In this document: positions 15,600 to 25,479 of the stretch, piece by piece | How the letters are laid out: each line of letters opens with the position of its first letter | Numbering within the stretch: position 1 is the first letter of the stretch | From: Lucifugimonas sp038150225 | Lineage (GTDB): Bacteria > Chloroflexota > Dehalococcoidia > Lucifugimonadales > Lucifugimonadaceae | Length of the DNA stretch: 40,573 nucleotides | Direction of reading: 5' to 3' | Assembly (NCBI GenBank): GCA_038150225.1 | Contig: JAYQWG010000021.1 | Span: 1-40,573 of the forward strand | Notes under the pieces: generated by a model | What the model was told of the DNA's origin: nothing | What the model saw: only the letters and a program-made list of their open reading frames with translations | Databases searched by the model: none | Made by a program: the position numbers and the translations under genes

Positions 15600-15630
15600 C
15601 TTGCCCCCGGTACGGTCGACCGGGGGCAAG
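15600..15630. terminator. GC-rich hairpin after rpoC
   Basis: A perfect 12-bp stem (15600-15611 with 15619-15630, core TTGCCCCCGGT) lies 31 nt after the rpoC stop codon. The minus-strand side lacks a U-tract, while the plus strand has a T-rich tail. It most likely terminates or stabilises the rpoBC message. Confidence 0.6.
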
Positions 15631-15660
15631 AAAGATTTCTTTTTCGGAAAACCTCAGGTT

Positions 15661-18600
15661 TTACTCCTGAGATTCACCTTCTTCCGCTTCGTCGACGAAC
15701 TGCGGTGCAGGCTCTGGGCTTTCTTCAGCAGTTGACGTTGAAGCCCTGAGAGCTTCAGCAGCACGAGCTGCGTCATCGTCCGAATCACCGCTTGAGTCAC
15801 CTTCGCCGGTCGCAGCATCAGCCAGAGCAGTCACAGCAGCAAGCAAGCCACCGTCATCGCTGGTTGGGTCTGATGTTGCCGCAGCCGCAGCAGCAGCCGC
15901 TGCTGCATCGGCACCAAGATCGGAACTGTTCTCGGCACCGACGCCGACAAGCTCTCCACCGCCAATAGCAGCGAGTGCTTCCTCGAACGTGGCAGGTGCC
16001 TGGGTAAACCCGGTAAGACTACCAAGCTCGTTAGCACCTTCCTCAATACCGAGTCGCTCTCGACCTTCATCAGTCTGGTCAAGTCGAGCCGGGATGAGTC
16101 GTCCGATGATGACGTTTTCTTTCAAACCGTTGAGTCGGTCAACCGAGCCGTTTACGGCGGCCTCGGTCAGCACTCGTGCGGTTTCCTGGAACGAAGCTGC
16201 CGCCAGGAAGCTCTGAGTGTTCAAGGATGCACGGGTCACACCAAGCAGAACTGGACTTGCCGTGGCAGGTTCACCACCCTCAGCAAGGATTCGGTTGTTG
16301 GCATTCTCGTAGTCGTGCCTGTCGACCAACTCACCTGGGAGCAGATCACTGTCACCAGGGTTATCAACACGTAATTTGCGCATCATCTGTCGAACGATCA
16401 CTTCGATGTGCTTGTCGTGCAAGGTCACACCCTGTGAACGGTAAACAGCCTGCACTTCGTCAACGAGGTATCGCTGAACTGCGTGCTGACCTTCGATTCG
16501 GAGAATGTCCTGAGGGTTCTTAGGTCCATCAGTAAGAGCAGCACCCGGCTGGATCATCTCGCCATCTGCGACGAGAATCTCTGATGCAGCCGGAATCACG
16601 TACTCACGTTCATCCGTCTCTGTCCAAGAGATGCTGACCAGTTCCTTGGTTACTTGAACGGTACCAGCAACTGGTGCGAAGATCTCTTCTTCAATTTCTG
16701 ATTCGGTACCGGCTTTCACAGCGGCAGCCATGGCGGTCTTCTTGACCGACAGAACAGCCTCACCTGCGTCAACCCAGTCACCGGTCTTTACGGTCTGGCG
16801 GTGAGTCTCAGGAATATCGAGTTCCTCTGAGAATTCCTCAGTTGAGATCACTCGTACAACTCGACCTTCTGGGAGCTGTGCGATTTCGACCTTTCCGCCA
16901 ATTTCGGAAAGAACAGACATACCCTTCGGCTGTCGAGCTTCGAAGAGCTCAACAACTCGTGGCAGACCAGACGTGATGTCCTTACCAGCGATACCACCGG
17001 TGTGGAACGTTCTCATCGTCAACTGCGTACCAGGCTCACCAATCGACTGGGCAGCGATAATTCCAACCGCCTCACCCATAAGGGCAGGTTGACCAGTCGC
17101 AAGCGATGCGCCGTAGCACTTCTGCGAAATTCCACGCTGGGTTGTGCTGGAAAGCGGTGAGTAAACCCATGCTTCCTGAACACCAGCCTTAGAAATCTCG
17201 TCAGCAATTGCTCGAGTTACCAACTGTTCACGGTCGCCAATGATCTCGCCCGTCTCAGGGTGTACCACTGGCTCAGCGAGGTAACGAGTAACGATTCGCT
17301 CAGCAAGCGGAGCCTGCATTCCGTCGGCACCACCGTCTCGAATAAGGATTCCCTGCGCACCAGGGTCGTCATCAGTGGTGATGATTACGTCCTGAGCAAC
17401 GTCAGCCAGTCGCCTGGTCAGGTAACCGGAGTCAGCCGTTCGCAAAGCGGTGTCAGCAAGACCCTTTCGAGCTCCGTGAGTGGAAATGAAGTACTCAAGA
17501 ACCGAGAGACCCTCAGCGAAGCTGGAGCGAATAGGCATTTCGATAATGCGACCCTTCGGATCCGACATCAAACCACGCATACCAGCCATCTGCTTGATCT
17601 GAGCGATGTTACCTTTCGCACCCGAGTTCGCCATCGTGAAGATTCCACCGTAGTTAGGAAGCGTGTCTTCAACGGCCTTGGTCATCTTGTCTGAAACATC
17701 AGTCCAGATTTCAACGGCAGCCTTGTAACGTTCAGGCTCAGTTATGAGACCTTCCATGTACTGCTCGTCGAGTCGTGAGATCTTCTGATCAGCAGCAGAA
17801 AGCAGAGACTGCTTCTGAGGCGGAGTCAGAATGTCCTTCATAGCGATCGTCGTACCCGACTGAGTCGCGTACTTGAATCCGAGGTTCTTGAGCTGGTCAA
17901 GCATCTCGGACGTAACGTCGTTTCCGTAGTTGTTTACTGCTTCAGAAACAAGATCTTCGATGTCACCACGCTTGAACTGGTGATTTCGGAAGCCCATTTC
18001 TTCCGGCAATGCCCGGTTGAAGATGATTCGACCAATGGTCGTCTCAATCCACTCACCAGCCTCGTCTCGGACTTTGATTGTTTCACGCAGCTTTACACGT
18101 TCGATTTCGAATGCGAATCGGGCGTCTTCGAAGTTGGCGAATGTCTTGTACTTGGCATTACCGTCTTCGTCCTTCGCAACCGGAGTCAGCTCTTCGCCAT
18201 CTACACCAGTGAGGTAGTACACGCCAAGAACCATATCCAGAGTTGGCGAAACGATTGGGAAGCCTGAGCTAGGTGCCAACATGTTGTTGGTCGACAGCAT
18301 CAGGCGCTGTGCTTCCATTACGGCCTCTCGTGAGAGAGGTACGTGTACAGCCATCTGGTCACCGTCGAAGTCAGCGTTGAACGCGGTACATACGAGAGGG
18401 TGGATCTGAATAGCAGATCCTTCTACCAGTACTGGCTGGAATGCCTGAATACCGAGCCTGTGCAACGTTGGCGCACGGTTGAGCATCACCGGGTGGTTCT
18501 GGATAACTTCTTCAAGAAGGTCCCAAATTTCCGGGCGTGCTCGCTCAGTCAGTCGCTTTGCGCTCTTGATGTTGTGGGCGTACCCCTTGACAACAAGTGC

Positions 18601-20097
18601 ATTCATAACGAATGGCTTGAACAACTCAAGTGCCATCTTCTTCGGTAGGCCACACTCATACATCTTGAGCTGTGGGCCCGAAATAATCACTGAACGTCCG
18701 CTGTAGTCGACACGCTTACCAAGAAGGTTCTGGCGGAATCGACCCTGCTTACCACGCAGCAGGTCAGTGAGTGACTTGAGCTTGTGGTTGTGCGAGCCCT
18801 GGATAGCTCGACCGCGTCGACCGTTGTCGATCAGAGCGTCCACAGCTTCCTGGAGCATTCGTTTTTCGTTTCGAATTATGATGTCTGGAGCCTGGAGATC
18901 AATCAGATGCTTCAGACGGTTGTTTCGGTTGATTACACGACGGTAAAGATCGTTAAGGTCACTCGTTGCGAATCGACCACCGTCGAGCTGAACCATAGGG
19001 TGCAGTTCTGGTGGGAGAACCGGCAACATCGTCAGGACCATCCACTCTGGCTTGTTACCAGACTTCCTGAATGCTTCGATCACTCGGAGTCGCTTGATTG
19101 CCTTCTTACGTCGCTGACCTGAAGTGCTTCGAACCTGTTCTTGCAGATCGGCGCGAATTGCATCGAGATCTGTGTTTTGGAGAATTTCGAGAACAGACTC
19201 GGCACCCATCGAAGCCTTGAACACCTGACCAAATCGGTCACGGAGTTCTCGGTATCGAGCTTCAGTCAAGAGATCCATGACTCGAATTGCTTCGAGGTCG
19301 TCGATCTTCTGTTGAACGTCTGCTTCAACAGAAGCCTTCTGCTCTTCAACCAGTTCGGTGAGTTTGCCTGGTGCAGCTTCGCCCTTGAAAGAAGCGATTT
19401 CCTGAGCTTCAGCTTCTGCACGCTCAGCAGCTTCTTTCTCAGCCTTGGCAAGCTGAGCCTTGGTTGGCTTTTTCTTAGGCTTGTCGAGTTCTGCCAGTTC
19501 ACGTTCGCGCTCTTCAGCTTCTCGCTGAGCGTCAAACATTGCCCGCATGGTTGTCTCGAGTGCACTTTCGACGTTTGAGCCGCCGAGATTCTCTTTAAGA
19601 TCCTCGTCGAGTCGGTTCAATTCTGCGTCGCGGTACGCTTCCAACTGCTCAATGGCATTTTGGCGTGCGTCCTCGTCAACCGAAGTCACAACGTACTGAG
19701 CGAAGTAGAGAACTCTCTCAAGGTTTCGAGGTGAAAGGTCGAGAAGCAATCCGAGCCTGGAAGGTGTGCCCTTCGAGAACCATATGTGCGCTACCGGAGC
19801 TGCAAGCTTTACGTGACCCATTCGCTCGCGGCGAACCTTGGATCGGGCGACTTCAACACCGCATCGATCACAAATCACGCCCTTGTAGCGAATTTTCTTG
19901 TACTTACCGCAGTAGCACTCCCAGTCCTTCGTCGGACCAAAGATTCGCTCACAGAACAATCCGTCCTTCTCAGGGCGGAGGGTCCTGTAGTTGATCGTCT
20001 CAGGTTTTGTGACTTCACCGTACGACCATGCACGAACCTGCTCTGGCGATGCCAGGGAGATTCTAATTGCGTTGAAATCGGCGCCAGACTGTGTCAT
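15661..20097 (-). CDS. rpoC: DNA-directed RNA polymerase beta' subunit
   Basis: Beta' subunit of RNA polymerase, 1478 aa from ATG 20097. I chose this start (MTQSGADFNAIRIS) over an in-frame upstream start at 20184 because AAGGA lies just before it and homology begins here. The N-terminal zinc site has C61, C63, C76 and C79. A Lys/Glu/Ala-rich coiled-coil-like insertion spans roughly residues 150-260. The catalytic NADFDGDQMAVH is near residue 570, followed by the trigger-loop region with GMRGLMSDPKGRIIEMPI. After the usual end of the protein there is a tail of over 100 residues with a run of ten Ala and many Asp, Ser and Glu. The gene lies 103 nt downstream of rpoB. Confidence 0.96.
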   Translation of the reverse strand: MTQSGADFNAIRISLASPEQVRAWSYGEVTKPETINYRTLRPEKDGLFCERIFGPTKDWECYCGKYKKIRYKGVICDRCGVEVARSKVRRERMGHVKLAAPVAHIWFSKGTPSRLGLLLDLSPRNLERVLYFAQYVVTSVDEDARQNAIEQLEAYRDAELNRLDEDLKENLGGSNVESALETTMRAMFDAQREAEERERELAELDKPKKKPTKAQLAKAEKEAAERAEAEAQEIASFKGEAAPGKLTELVEEQKASVEADVQQKIDDLEAIRVMDLLTEARYRELRDRFGQVFKASMGAESVLEILQNTDLDAIRADLQEQVRSTSGQRRKKAIKRLRVIEAFRKSGNKPEWMVLTMLPVLPPELHPMVQLDGGRFATSDLNDLYRRVINRNNRLKHLIDLQAPDIIIRNEKRMLQEAVDALIDNGRRGRAIQGSHNHKLKSLTDLLRGKQGRFRQNLLGKRVDYSGRSVIISGPQLKMYECGLPKKMALELFKPFVMNALVVKGYAHNIKSAKRLTERARPEIWDLLEEVIQNHPVMLNRAPTLHRLGIQAFQPVLVEGSAIQIHPLVCTAFNADFDGDQMAVHVPLSREAVMEAQRLMLSTNNMLAPSSGFPIVSPTLDMVLGVYYLTGVDGEELTPVAKDEDGNAKYKTFANFEDARFAFEIERVKLRETIKVRDEAGEWIETTIGRIIFNRALPEEMGFRNHQFKRGDIEDLVSEAVNNYGNDVTSEMLDQLKNLGFKYATQSGTTIAMKDILTPPQKQSLLSAADQKISRLDEQYMEGLITEPERYKAAVEIWTDVSDKMTKAVEDTLPNYGGIFTMANSGAKGNIAQIKQMAGMRGLMSDPKGRIIEMPIRSSFAEGLSVLEYFISTHGARKGLADTALRTADSGYLTRRLADVAQDVIITTDDDPGAQGILIRDGGADGMQAPLAERIVTRYLAEPVVHPETGEIIGDREQLVTRAIADEISKAGVQEAWVYSPLSSTTQRGISQKCYGASLATGQPALMGEAVGIIAAQSIGEPGTQLTMRTFHTGGIAGKDITSGLPRVVELFEARQPKGMSVLSEIGGKVEIAQLPEGRVVRVISTEEFSEELDIPETHRQTVKTGDWVDAGEAVLSVKKTAMAAAVKAGTESEIEEEIFAPVAGTVQVTKELVSISWTETDEREYVIPAASEILVADGEMIQPGAALTDGPKNPQDILRIEGQHAVQRYLVDEVQAVYRSQGVTLHDKHIEVIVRQMMRKLRVDNPGDSDLLPGELVDRHDYENANNRILAEGGEPATASPVLLGVTRASLNTQSFLAAASFQETARVLTEAAVNGSVDRLNGLKENVIIGRLIPARLDQTDEGRERLGIEEGANELGSLTGFTQAPATFEEALAAIGGGELVGVGAENSSDLGADAAAAAAAAAATSDPTSDDGGLLAAVTALADAATGEGDSSGDSDDDAARAAEALRASTSTAEESPEPAPQFVDEAEEGESQE

Positions 20098-20167
20098 TCG
20101 TAGCCGTTTCCTTCGCCTTTCGGGGTAAAACCCCTGTGGGCGGCTAGCCCATAGTGGATGCCAGATG

Positions 20168-20190
20168 CCCCGGGTGTATCTCACCCGGGG
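20168..20190. other. Hairpin in the rpoB-rpoC spacer
   Basis: CCCCGGGTG (20168-20176) pairs perfectly with CACCCGGGG (20182-20190) around TATCT, a stem of 9 bp. In the rpoBC mRNA it falls just after the rpoB stop codon. On that strand no U-tract follows it, so attenuation, RNA processing or partial termination are the options. Confidence 0.6.
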
Positions 20191-20200
20191 TGATTTTTAC

Positions 20201-23200
20201 TTAATTTTCTTCGTCTTCGACACCGACGATTCCGTCTTCGTCAGAGTCCGATTCCTCAGAAGCGAGTGCTTGGAGTGAATCCTCCGAAGGCTCTCCGTCT
20301 CCTGAATCATCTCCATCTGAGTCAGAATCGTCATCTTCGTCGTCTTCTTCAACAACCTCGGCTGATAAACCGTCATCGAGCGAAAGCTCTTCTACGTCGA
20401 GCACCTCAAGAGGCTCATCACTGAGATCGTTCCAGTCGAGTGAAGCGCCAAGGGAAGCTGCAAGTTCGTTCGACTGCTCCATTTCCTGCTCTGGAGTGAA
20501 TCGCTCAATATCTTCGTTGAGCAATTCAACTGAGAGTCCAAGTCCCTGCAATTCCTTGAGCAGTACGTGGAACGATTCAGGTACACCAGGCTGGATTACT
20601 TCCTCACCCTTGACAATCGCTTCGTATGTCTTCACACGGCCGACAACGTCGTCAGATTTGATGGTGAGCATTTCCTGGAGGGTGTAAGCCGCCGAGTATG
20701 CTTCAAGCGCCCACACTTCCATTTCACCGAATCGCTGTCCACCGAACTGTGCCTTACCACCGAGCGGCTGCTGGGTGATTAGCGAATAAGGTCCAGTCGA
20801 CCTTGCGTGGATCTTGTCCTCAACAAGGTGAATGAGCTTCAGCATGTATACGTTTCCGACGGTTACCGGAGCGTCGTATGGCAGTCCGGTTCGTCCGTCG
20901 TGTACAAGCTGCTTACCGAAAATTGGTGCAGAAAGGTTTCGCTCTCGAGAAACTCGCAGAGCTTCCTGCATCAACTCGGTCGGCCTCATGCCTTCCGGAT
21001 CGACTCCAGCGATCTCGTTCAGCCAGATTCGTAGACATGCCTCTCGGGCAACTCCACGGTTTGACTGAGCATCGCTCCAAAGTCGGTCTCGGTCGAAACC
21101 ACGCTCTGAAAGGTAAGCATCAACTTTGTCCCAGTTGATGTCACCTGAGTCGAGGTCTCGGTGATCTTTTGCGTTTGACTGTCGTACGAACCATGCGCGG
21201 GCAAGTTGGTCTTCAATGACAGATTCCTGCGCACCATCGAAGACAGGTGTTCGGGCATGGAATCCAAGAGTGTTCGCTGCCCAACCAAGGTGAGTTTCAA
21301 GCAACTGACCAAGGTTCATTCGGGAAGGAACACCAATTGGGTTCAACATAATGTCGAGTGGTGTTCCATCAGGAAGGAACGGCATGTCTTCACGGGGAAG
21401 AATCTTTGCAACAACACCCTTGTTTCCGTGTCGACCAGCCATCTTGTCGCCCTGGTTGATCTTTCGGGTGTGAGCTACCCAGACTCGAACAGTCTTGGTA
21501 ACACCGGGCTGCATGTCGTCGCCGTTCTCCTTAGTGAGAACACGAACGTCGATCACTTTTCCGTGCTGGCCGTGTGGTACACGCAAACTCGTGTCTTTTA
21601 CATCACGAGCTTTCTCACCGAAGATCGCTCGGAGGAGCTTCTCTTCGGCTGTTAGCTCAGTCTCACCCTTTGGAGTGATCTTTCCTACGAGGATGTCACC
21701 AGGCGTTACATGAGCACCAATTCGAATGATTCCCTCGTCATCCAGATCCCGCAGGCTTTCTTCACCAACGTTCGGGATGTCTCGGGTGATTTCTTCTGGT
21801 CCAAGCTTCGTCTCTCGGGCTTCGACCTCGTGCTTCTCGATGTGTATTGATGTGTATCGGTCGTACTTGACGAGATCCTCGTTCAAGATGATTGCGTCTT
21901 CGTAGTTGAAACCGTCGAAACTCATGAATCCGACCAGCAGGTTCTGACCAAGTGCAAGTTCACCGTTGTCCGTCGATGAACTGTCGGCAAGAGGAGAACC
22001 AGGAATAACCATGTCGCCCTTGTGGACGATTGGGTGCTGGTTGACCGAAGTGCCCTGATTTGATCGGACGAACTTGGTCAACGGGTATTCAGTTTCAGAA
22101 CCGTCAGCGCCAACAACGGTGACTGCGTCACTCGTTGCGCTTGAAACGATTCCATCAGTCTCCGACATGACAACCTGACCGGAGTCAGTTGCAACTCGCC
22201 ATTCCATGCCAGTACCAACAAGTGGTGCTTGTGGCTGAATCAACGGAACAGCCTGACGTTGCATGTTCGATCCCATCAGGGCTCGGTTTGCGTCGTCGTG
22301 TTCCAGGAATGGAATCAGCGCAGTTGAGACGCTAACGATCTGCATTGGCGAGATGTCGAGGTAATTCACTTCGTCAGGGTGAACGTATGTGTACGCTTCA
22401 CTACCACCCTGTCGAACCTCGACAAGATCGGTTGTGATCTGGCCCTTGGCATCCATCGGAGTAGTTGCCTGACCAATCGTGTTCCTTTCCTCATCGTCTG
22501 CGGAAAGGTAAGCGTGATCATCTTGATCTATCGTGACGTAGGCCTGAACCTTTACGTCCTTCGCTGGTAAAGCATTTACAATTTCAGCAACCGGGATCGT
22601 AATTGGTTTTCCAGCTTCAGCGATAACTTTCCCGTTCTCATCCTCAATGTCTTCGAGCGGTGTTCGTCCCTGGATATCCGGGTTGTCTGAAGACATCGAA
22701 CGCAGGATTTTGCGGTACGGAGTCTCAATGAATCCGTAGTCGTTGAGTCGTGCATATGTGGAAAGAGAACCGAGCAGTCCAATGTTTGGACCTTCAGGAG
22801 TCTCGATCGGGCAGATTCGACCGTAGTGAGATGCGTGAACGTCACGAACATCGAATCCGGCTCGTTCACGAGAAAGACCACCAGGGCCGAGTGCCGAAAG
22901 GCGTCGCTTGTGGGTCAGTTCAGCCAGTGGGTTCGTCTGGTCCATGAACTGAGACAGCTGTGATCCACCGAAGAACTCACGAACAGCTGCAACCACTGGT
23001 CGAATGTTAATCAACGCTGCGGGAGTCGTAGCTGTTGGATCCATCTGCGTGGTCATGCGCTCTTTTACAACGCGCTCCATACGGAGAAGACCTACGCGCA
23101 ACTGGTTCTGAATCAACTCACCAACCGCACGAACACGGCGGTTCCCAAGGTGGTCAATGTCGTCATCCGACGCTCGACCGTTGTTGATCGAAATCATTCG

Positions 23201-24127
23201 GCGAATGAGTTCAACAATGTCGCGCTTGGTGAGGGTTCGAGTTTCTTCCTCGATCCCGAGTCTACGGTTGAGTTTGTAACGACCGACTCGTCCTAGGTCG
23301 TACTTTCGCTCGTTGAAGAAAAGGCTCTCGATGAGCTCCCGAGCATTGTCCACACTCGGCGGCTCTCCAGGTCGGAGCCTTCGGTAAAACTCTAGAAGTG
23401 CTTCGTCTTCAGTTGTTGCTGAAGTATCTTTTGCGACGGTCGCTTCCATGTAGCGGTGAACAGGATCGTCGTCTACATCTGCAACCAGACCCTTGATTTC
23501 TTCGTCAGTTTCCCAACCAAGAGCTCGCAGCAGGGTAGAGATTGGAGCCTTGCGCTTCCTGTCGACCTTTACTGAAAGGAGATCCTTGTTGCTGGTTTCT
23601 AGTTCAACCCAGGCTCCTCGGTAAGGAATGAGCTTGGCGCTGCACAACTCTCGACCAGTAGTCGGGTCAGTTCGAGTCGTGAAGTAGGCGCCAGGTGATC
23701 GAACGAGCTGTGAAACCACGACACGCTCGGCACCGTTGATGACGAACGTACCGTTCCGGGTCATCATTGGGATGTCACCAAAGAACAGCACCTGTTCCTT
23801 CACCTCACCTGTTTCCTTGATCACAAGTTGAACAGTGACGTAAAGAGGCGCTGAGTACGTGATTTCACGCTGGCGGCACTCTCGCTCGGAGAACTTCGAA
23901 TCACGAATCTCGTGACTGAGGAATCTCAGATCGAACCTTCCACCCGAGAAATCCTCGATTGGTGAAATCTCTTCAAAGAGCTCCTTCAGACCATCAGTCT
24001 TGAGCCATTCGAATGAATTGACCTGAACTTGAACCAGGTTTGGAACATCGACATTGTTGCCGATGCTGTTGAACGCTTTGTAATCGGGCTGCTCGGATGG
24101 GGCTAGCCTACGATCAGCGATGACCAT
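20201..24127 (-). CDS. rpoB: DNA-directed RNA polymerase beta subunit
   Basis: Beta subunit of RNA polymerase, 1308 aa. ATG 24127 is preferred to GTG 24133 because AGGAG lies 7 nt upstream of the ATG but only 3 nt from the GTG. The rifampicin-pocket region GGSQLSQFMDQTNPLAEL and THKRRLSALGPGGLSRERAG has the wild-type, drug-sensitive residues. Further conserved stretches are GRICPIETPEGPNIGLLGSLS, GFNYEDAI, KMAGRHGNKG and GGKAQFGGQRFGEMEVWALEA. The last roughly 80 residues form a highly acidic Asp/Glu/Ser tail beyond the usual C-terminus. rpoB starts the rpoBC transcript; ribosomal protein genes do not precede it here. Confidence 0.97.
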   Translation of the reverse strand: MVIADRRLAPSEQPDYKAFNSIGNNVDVPNLVQVQVNSFEWLKTDGLKELFEEISPIEDFSGGRFDLRFLSHEIRDSKFSERECRQREITYSAPLYVTVQLVIKETGEVKEQVLFFGDIPMMTRNGTFVINGAERVVVSQLVRSPGAYFTTRTDPTTGRELCSAKLIPYRGAWVELETSNKDLLSVKVDRKRKAPISTLLRALGWETDEEIKGLVADVDDDPVHRYMEATVAKDTSATTEDEALLEFYRRLRPGEPPSVDNARELIESLFFNERKYDLGRVGRYKLNRRLGIEEETRTLTKRDIVELIRRMISINNGRASDDDIDHLGNRRVRAVGELIQNQLRVGLLRMERVVKERMTTQMDPTATTPAALINIRPVVAAVREFFGGSQLSQFMDQTNPLAELTHKRRLSALGPGGLSRERAGFDVRDVHASHYGRICPIETPEGPNIGLLGSLSTYARLNDYGFIETPYRKILRSMSSDNPDIQGRTPLEDIEDENGKVIAEAGKPITIPVAEIVNALPAKDVKVQAYVTIDQDDHAYLSADDEERNTIGQATTPMDAKGQITTDLVEVRQGGSEAYTYVHPDEVNYLDISPMQIVSVSTALIPFLEHDDANRALMGSNMQRQAVPLIQPQAPLVGTGMEWRVATDSGQVVMSETDGIVSSATSDAVTVVGADGSETEYPLTKFVRSNQGTSVNQHPIVHKGDMVIPGSPLADSSSTDNGELALGQNLLVGFMSFDGFNYEDAIILNEDLVKYDRYTSIHIEKHEVEARETKLGPEEITRDIPNVGEESLRDLDDEGIIRIGAHVTPGDILVGKITPKGETELTAEEKLLRAIFGEKARDVKDTSLRVPHGQHGKVIDVRVLTKENGDDMQPGVTKTVRVWVAHTRKINQGDKMAGRHGNKGVVAKILPREDMPFLPDGTPLDIMLNPIGVPSRMNLGQLLETHLGWAANTLGFHARTPVFDGAQESVIEDQLARAWFVRQSNAKDHRDLDSGDINWDKVDAYLSERGFDRDRLWSDAQSNRGVAREACLRIWLNEIAGVDPEGMRPTELMQEALRVSRERNLSAPIFGKQLVHDGRTGLPYDAPVTVGNVYMLKLIHLVEDKIHARSTGPYSLITQQPLGGKAQFGGQRFGEMEVWALEAYSAAYTLQEMLTIKSDDVVGRVKTYEAIVKGEEVIQPGVPESFHVLLKELQGLGLSVELLNEDIERFTPEQEMEQSNELAASLGASLDWNDLSDEPLEVLDVEELSLDDGLSAEVVEEDDEDDDSDSDGDDSGDGEPSEDSLQALASEESDSDEDGIVGVEDEEN

Positions 24128-24305
24128 GCACACACTCCTAGAGTGCTGAAGGTTGAATCACACGCGCACGGGAACAGAAACCGAACGCGAAAAGACCGAA
24201 GAACGCGCGACCATTACGAAGCACGTGCTTTCGGTTAGTTGGGTATTAGATGTTAGATACCAGGGCGAGTCGTTAAGAGATGGACAATTTCTCTGACAGC
24301 CTCGA

Positions 24306-24335
24306 AGTTTATTCCTAGCCCAACAGGAATGTCAA
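24306..24335 (-). promoter_or_regulatory. Candidate sigma-70 promoter for rpoB
   Basis: On the minus strand a consensus -35 box TTGACA (24335-24330) is followed after 18 nt by TAAACT (24311-24306). Transcription would start near 24299, leaving a 5' leader of about 170 nt. It is supported only by box matches. Confidence 0.4.
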
Positions 24336-24460
24336 TACAAATTAGTTCAACTTAAAAACGACTTGCGGAGGCCGTAGGACCTACTCCTATTTCCAGTTCA
24401 AATCGTGTAAAAGAATCTAATTCCCAATACTCATTTTCACAGTACTCGCATCTCAATAAC

Positions 24461-24489
24461 TTGACTTACTAAGCTGAAATGCAAAAAAT
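24461..24489 (+). promoter_or_regulatory. Candidate promoter for the PAP2-type gene
   Basis: TTGACT (24461-24466), a 17-nt spacer and AAAAAT (24484-24489) lie about 58 nt before the TTG start. The -35 box is good and the -10 box weak. Confidence 0.3.
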
Positions 24490-24546
24490 GTCGGATTAAC
24501 CAGTAGGTGCCTAGTTCAGGGTTGTGCACTTGCGGGAGACAAATAG

Positions 24547-25479
24547 TTGGCCCGAGTAATCGTCAAAGAGTTAGCAATTGTGGGGGCGTGCTACCTCATT
24601 TTTGCGCTTGCAAAAAATTTGACTGATCCGTCTCCGGTTCTCAAAGCAGTATCGAACGGATGGGATGTCCTTCAACTTGAGTCAGCTCTGTCAATCGACA
24701 TTGAAGCCTTCATTCAGCAAGTAATAAGCAAGCAATCCCACGCCCTCATCGTCGCAATTACCTATTTTTACTCCGTTGGAATGTGGGTTGGCTTGATCGC
24801 CATCGGGGCGATCCTGTTCCTTCTAAAGCGCAAGTCTTATTACGAACTACGCAGGACATTCATGGTCACAATGGTTCTTGCTGCGTTCGTATTTGCGGCT
24901 TACCCGTTGGCGCCTCCGAGGTTCCTACCAGGATTCGGCATGACGGACACAGTCTCACTCTTGGGGCTTGATCCTTCACCAAACTCAGATTCTGCAATTA
25001 GCTACAACCGATTCGCGGCTATGCCTAGTCTTCACTACGCTTGGGCACTGCTCCTCATGATCGGAACATTCCGCCTCAGAGCCGGATGGATAAAAGTCTT
25101 TGGGGTTGCATTCCAGGCAATGATGTTCATCGCCATCATTGCTACCGCCAACCATTACGTTCTTGATGCTGTAGCTGGAGCACTACTGTTGGCGATCTCC
25201 ATCTACGTAACTCGCAAGTGGAGTCAGCACGACGAAGTCATCAACAGCCGTATCGTCGAATACGTCCAGATAGTCAGAACAAAAGAGCGATCGGTACGAA
25301 CGCGAGTGGTAGAAACTCAAATGGCTGATCTGAGAGAGAACTTCATTGCCGGGTTCTTGATCCGAGGCGGCCATGCCATTCAGCCCACCGGAGTTGCTTC
25401 GACGATTCGAAAGCCAACAGCTGACAGTTTCGACTCAGTTCTCCCCGAGTTCAGCGACCTGAGCCTCGTATTGCGCTGA
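24547..25479 (+). CDS. PAP2-superfamily membrane enzyme (Aur1/Ipt1-like)
   Basis: Integral membrane protein of 310 aa related to the phosphatidic acid phosphatase/inositolphosphotransferase group. It has about six hydrophobic segments up to residue 220. The catalytic motifs are APPRFLPG (122-129), MPSLHYAWA with H163, and ANHYVLDAVAG with H203 and D207. This His-His-Asp set serves phosphate ester hydrolysis or transfer at the membrane surface. A role in lipid head-group metabolism is likely; the substrate is not evident. The start is TTG 24547 with GGGAG 8 nt upstream. A polar tail of about 85 residues follows the last helix, and its 3' end overlaps the convergent cytochrome gene by 45 nt. 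Confidence 0.8.
   Translation: MARVIVKELAIVGACYLIFALAKNLTDPSPVLKAVSNGWDVLQLESALSIDIEAFIQQVISKQSHALIVAITYFYSVGMWVGLIAIGAILFLLKRKSYYELRRTFMVTMVLAAFVFAAYPLAPPRFLPGFGMTDTVSLLGLDPSPNSDSAISYNRFAAMPSLHYAWALLLMIGTFRLRAGWIKVFGVAFQAMMFIAIIATANHYVLDAVAGALLLAISIYVTRKWSQHDEVINSRIVEYVQIVRTKERSVRTRVVETQMADLRENFIAGFLIRGGHAIQPTGVASTIRKPTADSFDSVLPEFSDLSLVLR

Larger units (their letters stand above)
24128..24546. other. Divergent intergenic region upstream of rpoB and the PAP2 gene
   Basis: About 420 nt between rpoB (minus) and the PAP2-type gene (plus), AT-rich in the middle. It holds candidate promoters for both directions, listed separately, and an rpoB leader of about 170 nt. I see no gene, tRNA or ribosomal-protein binding motif in it. 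Confidence 0.6.
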
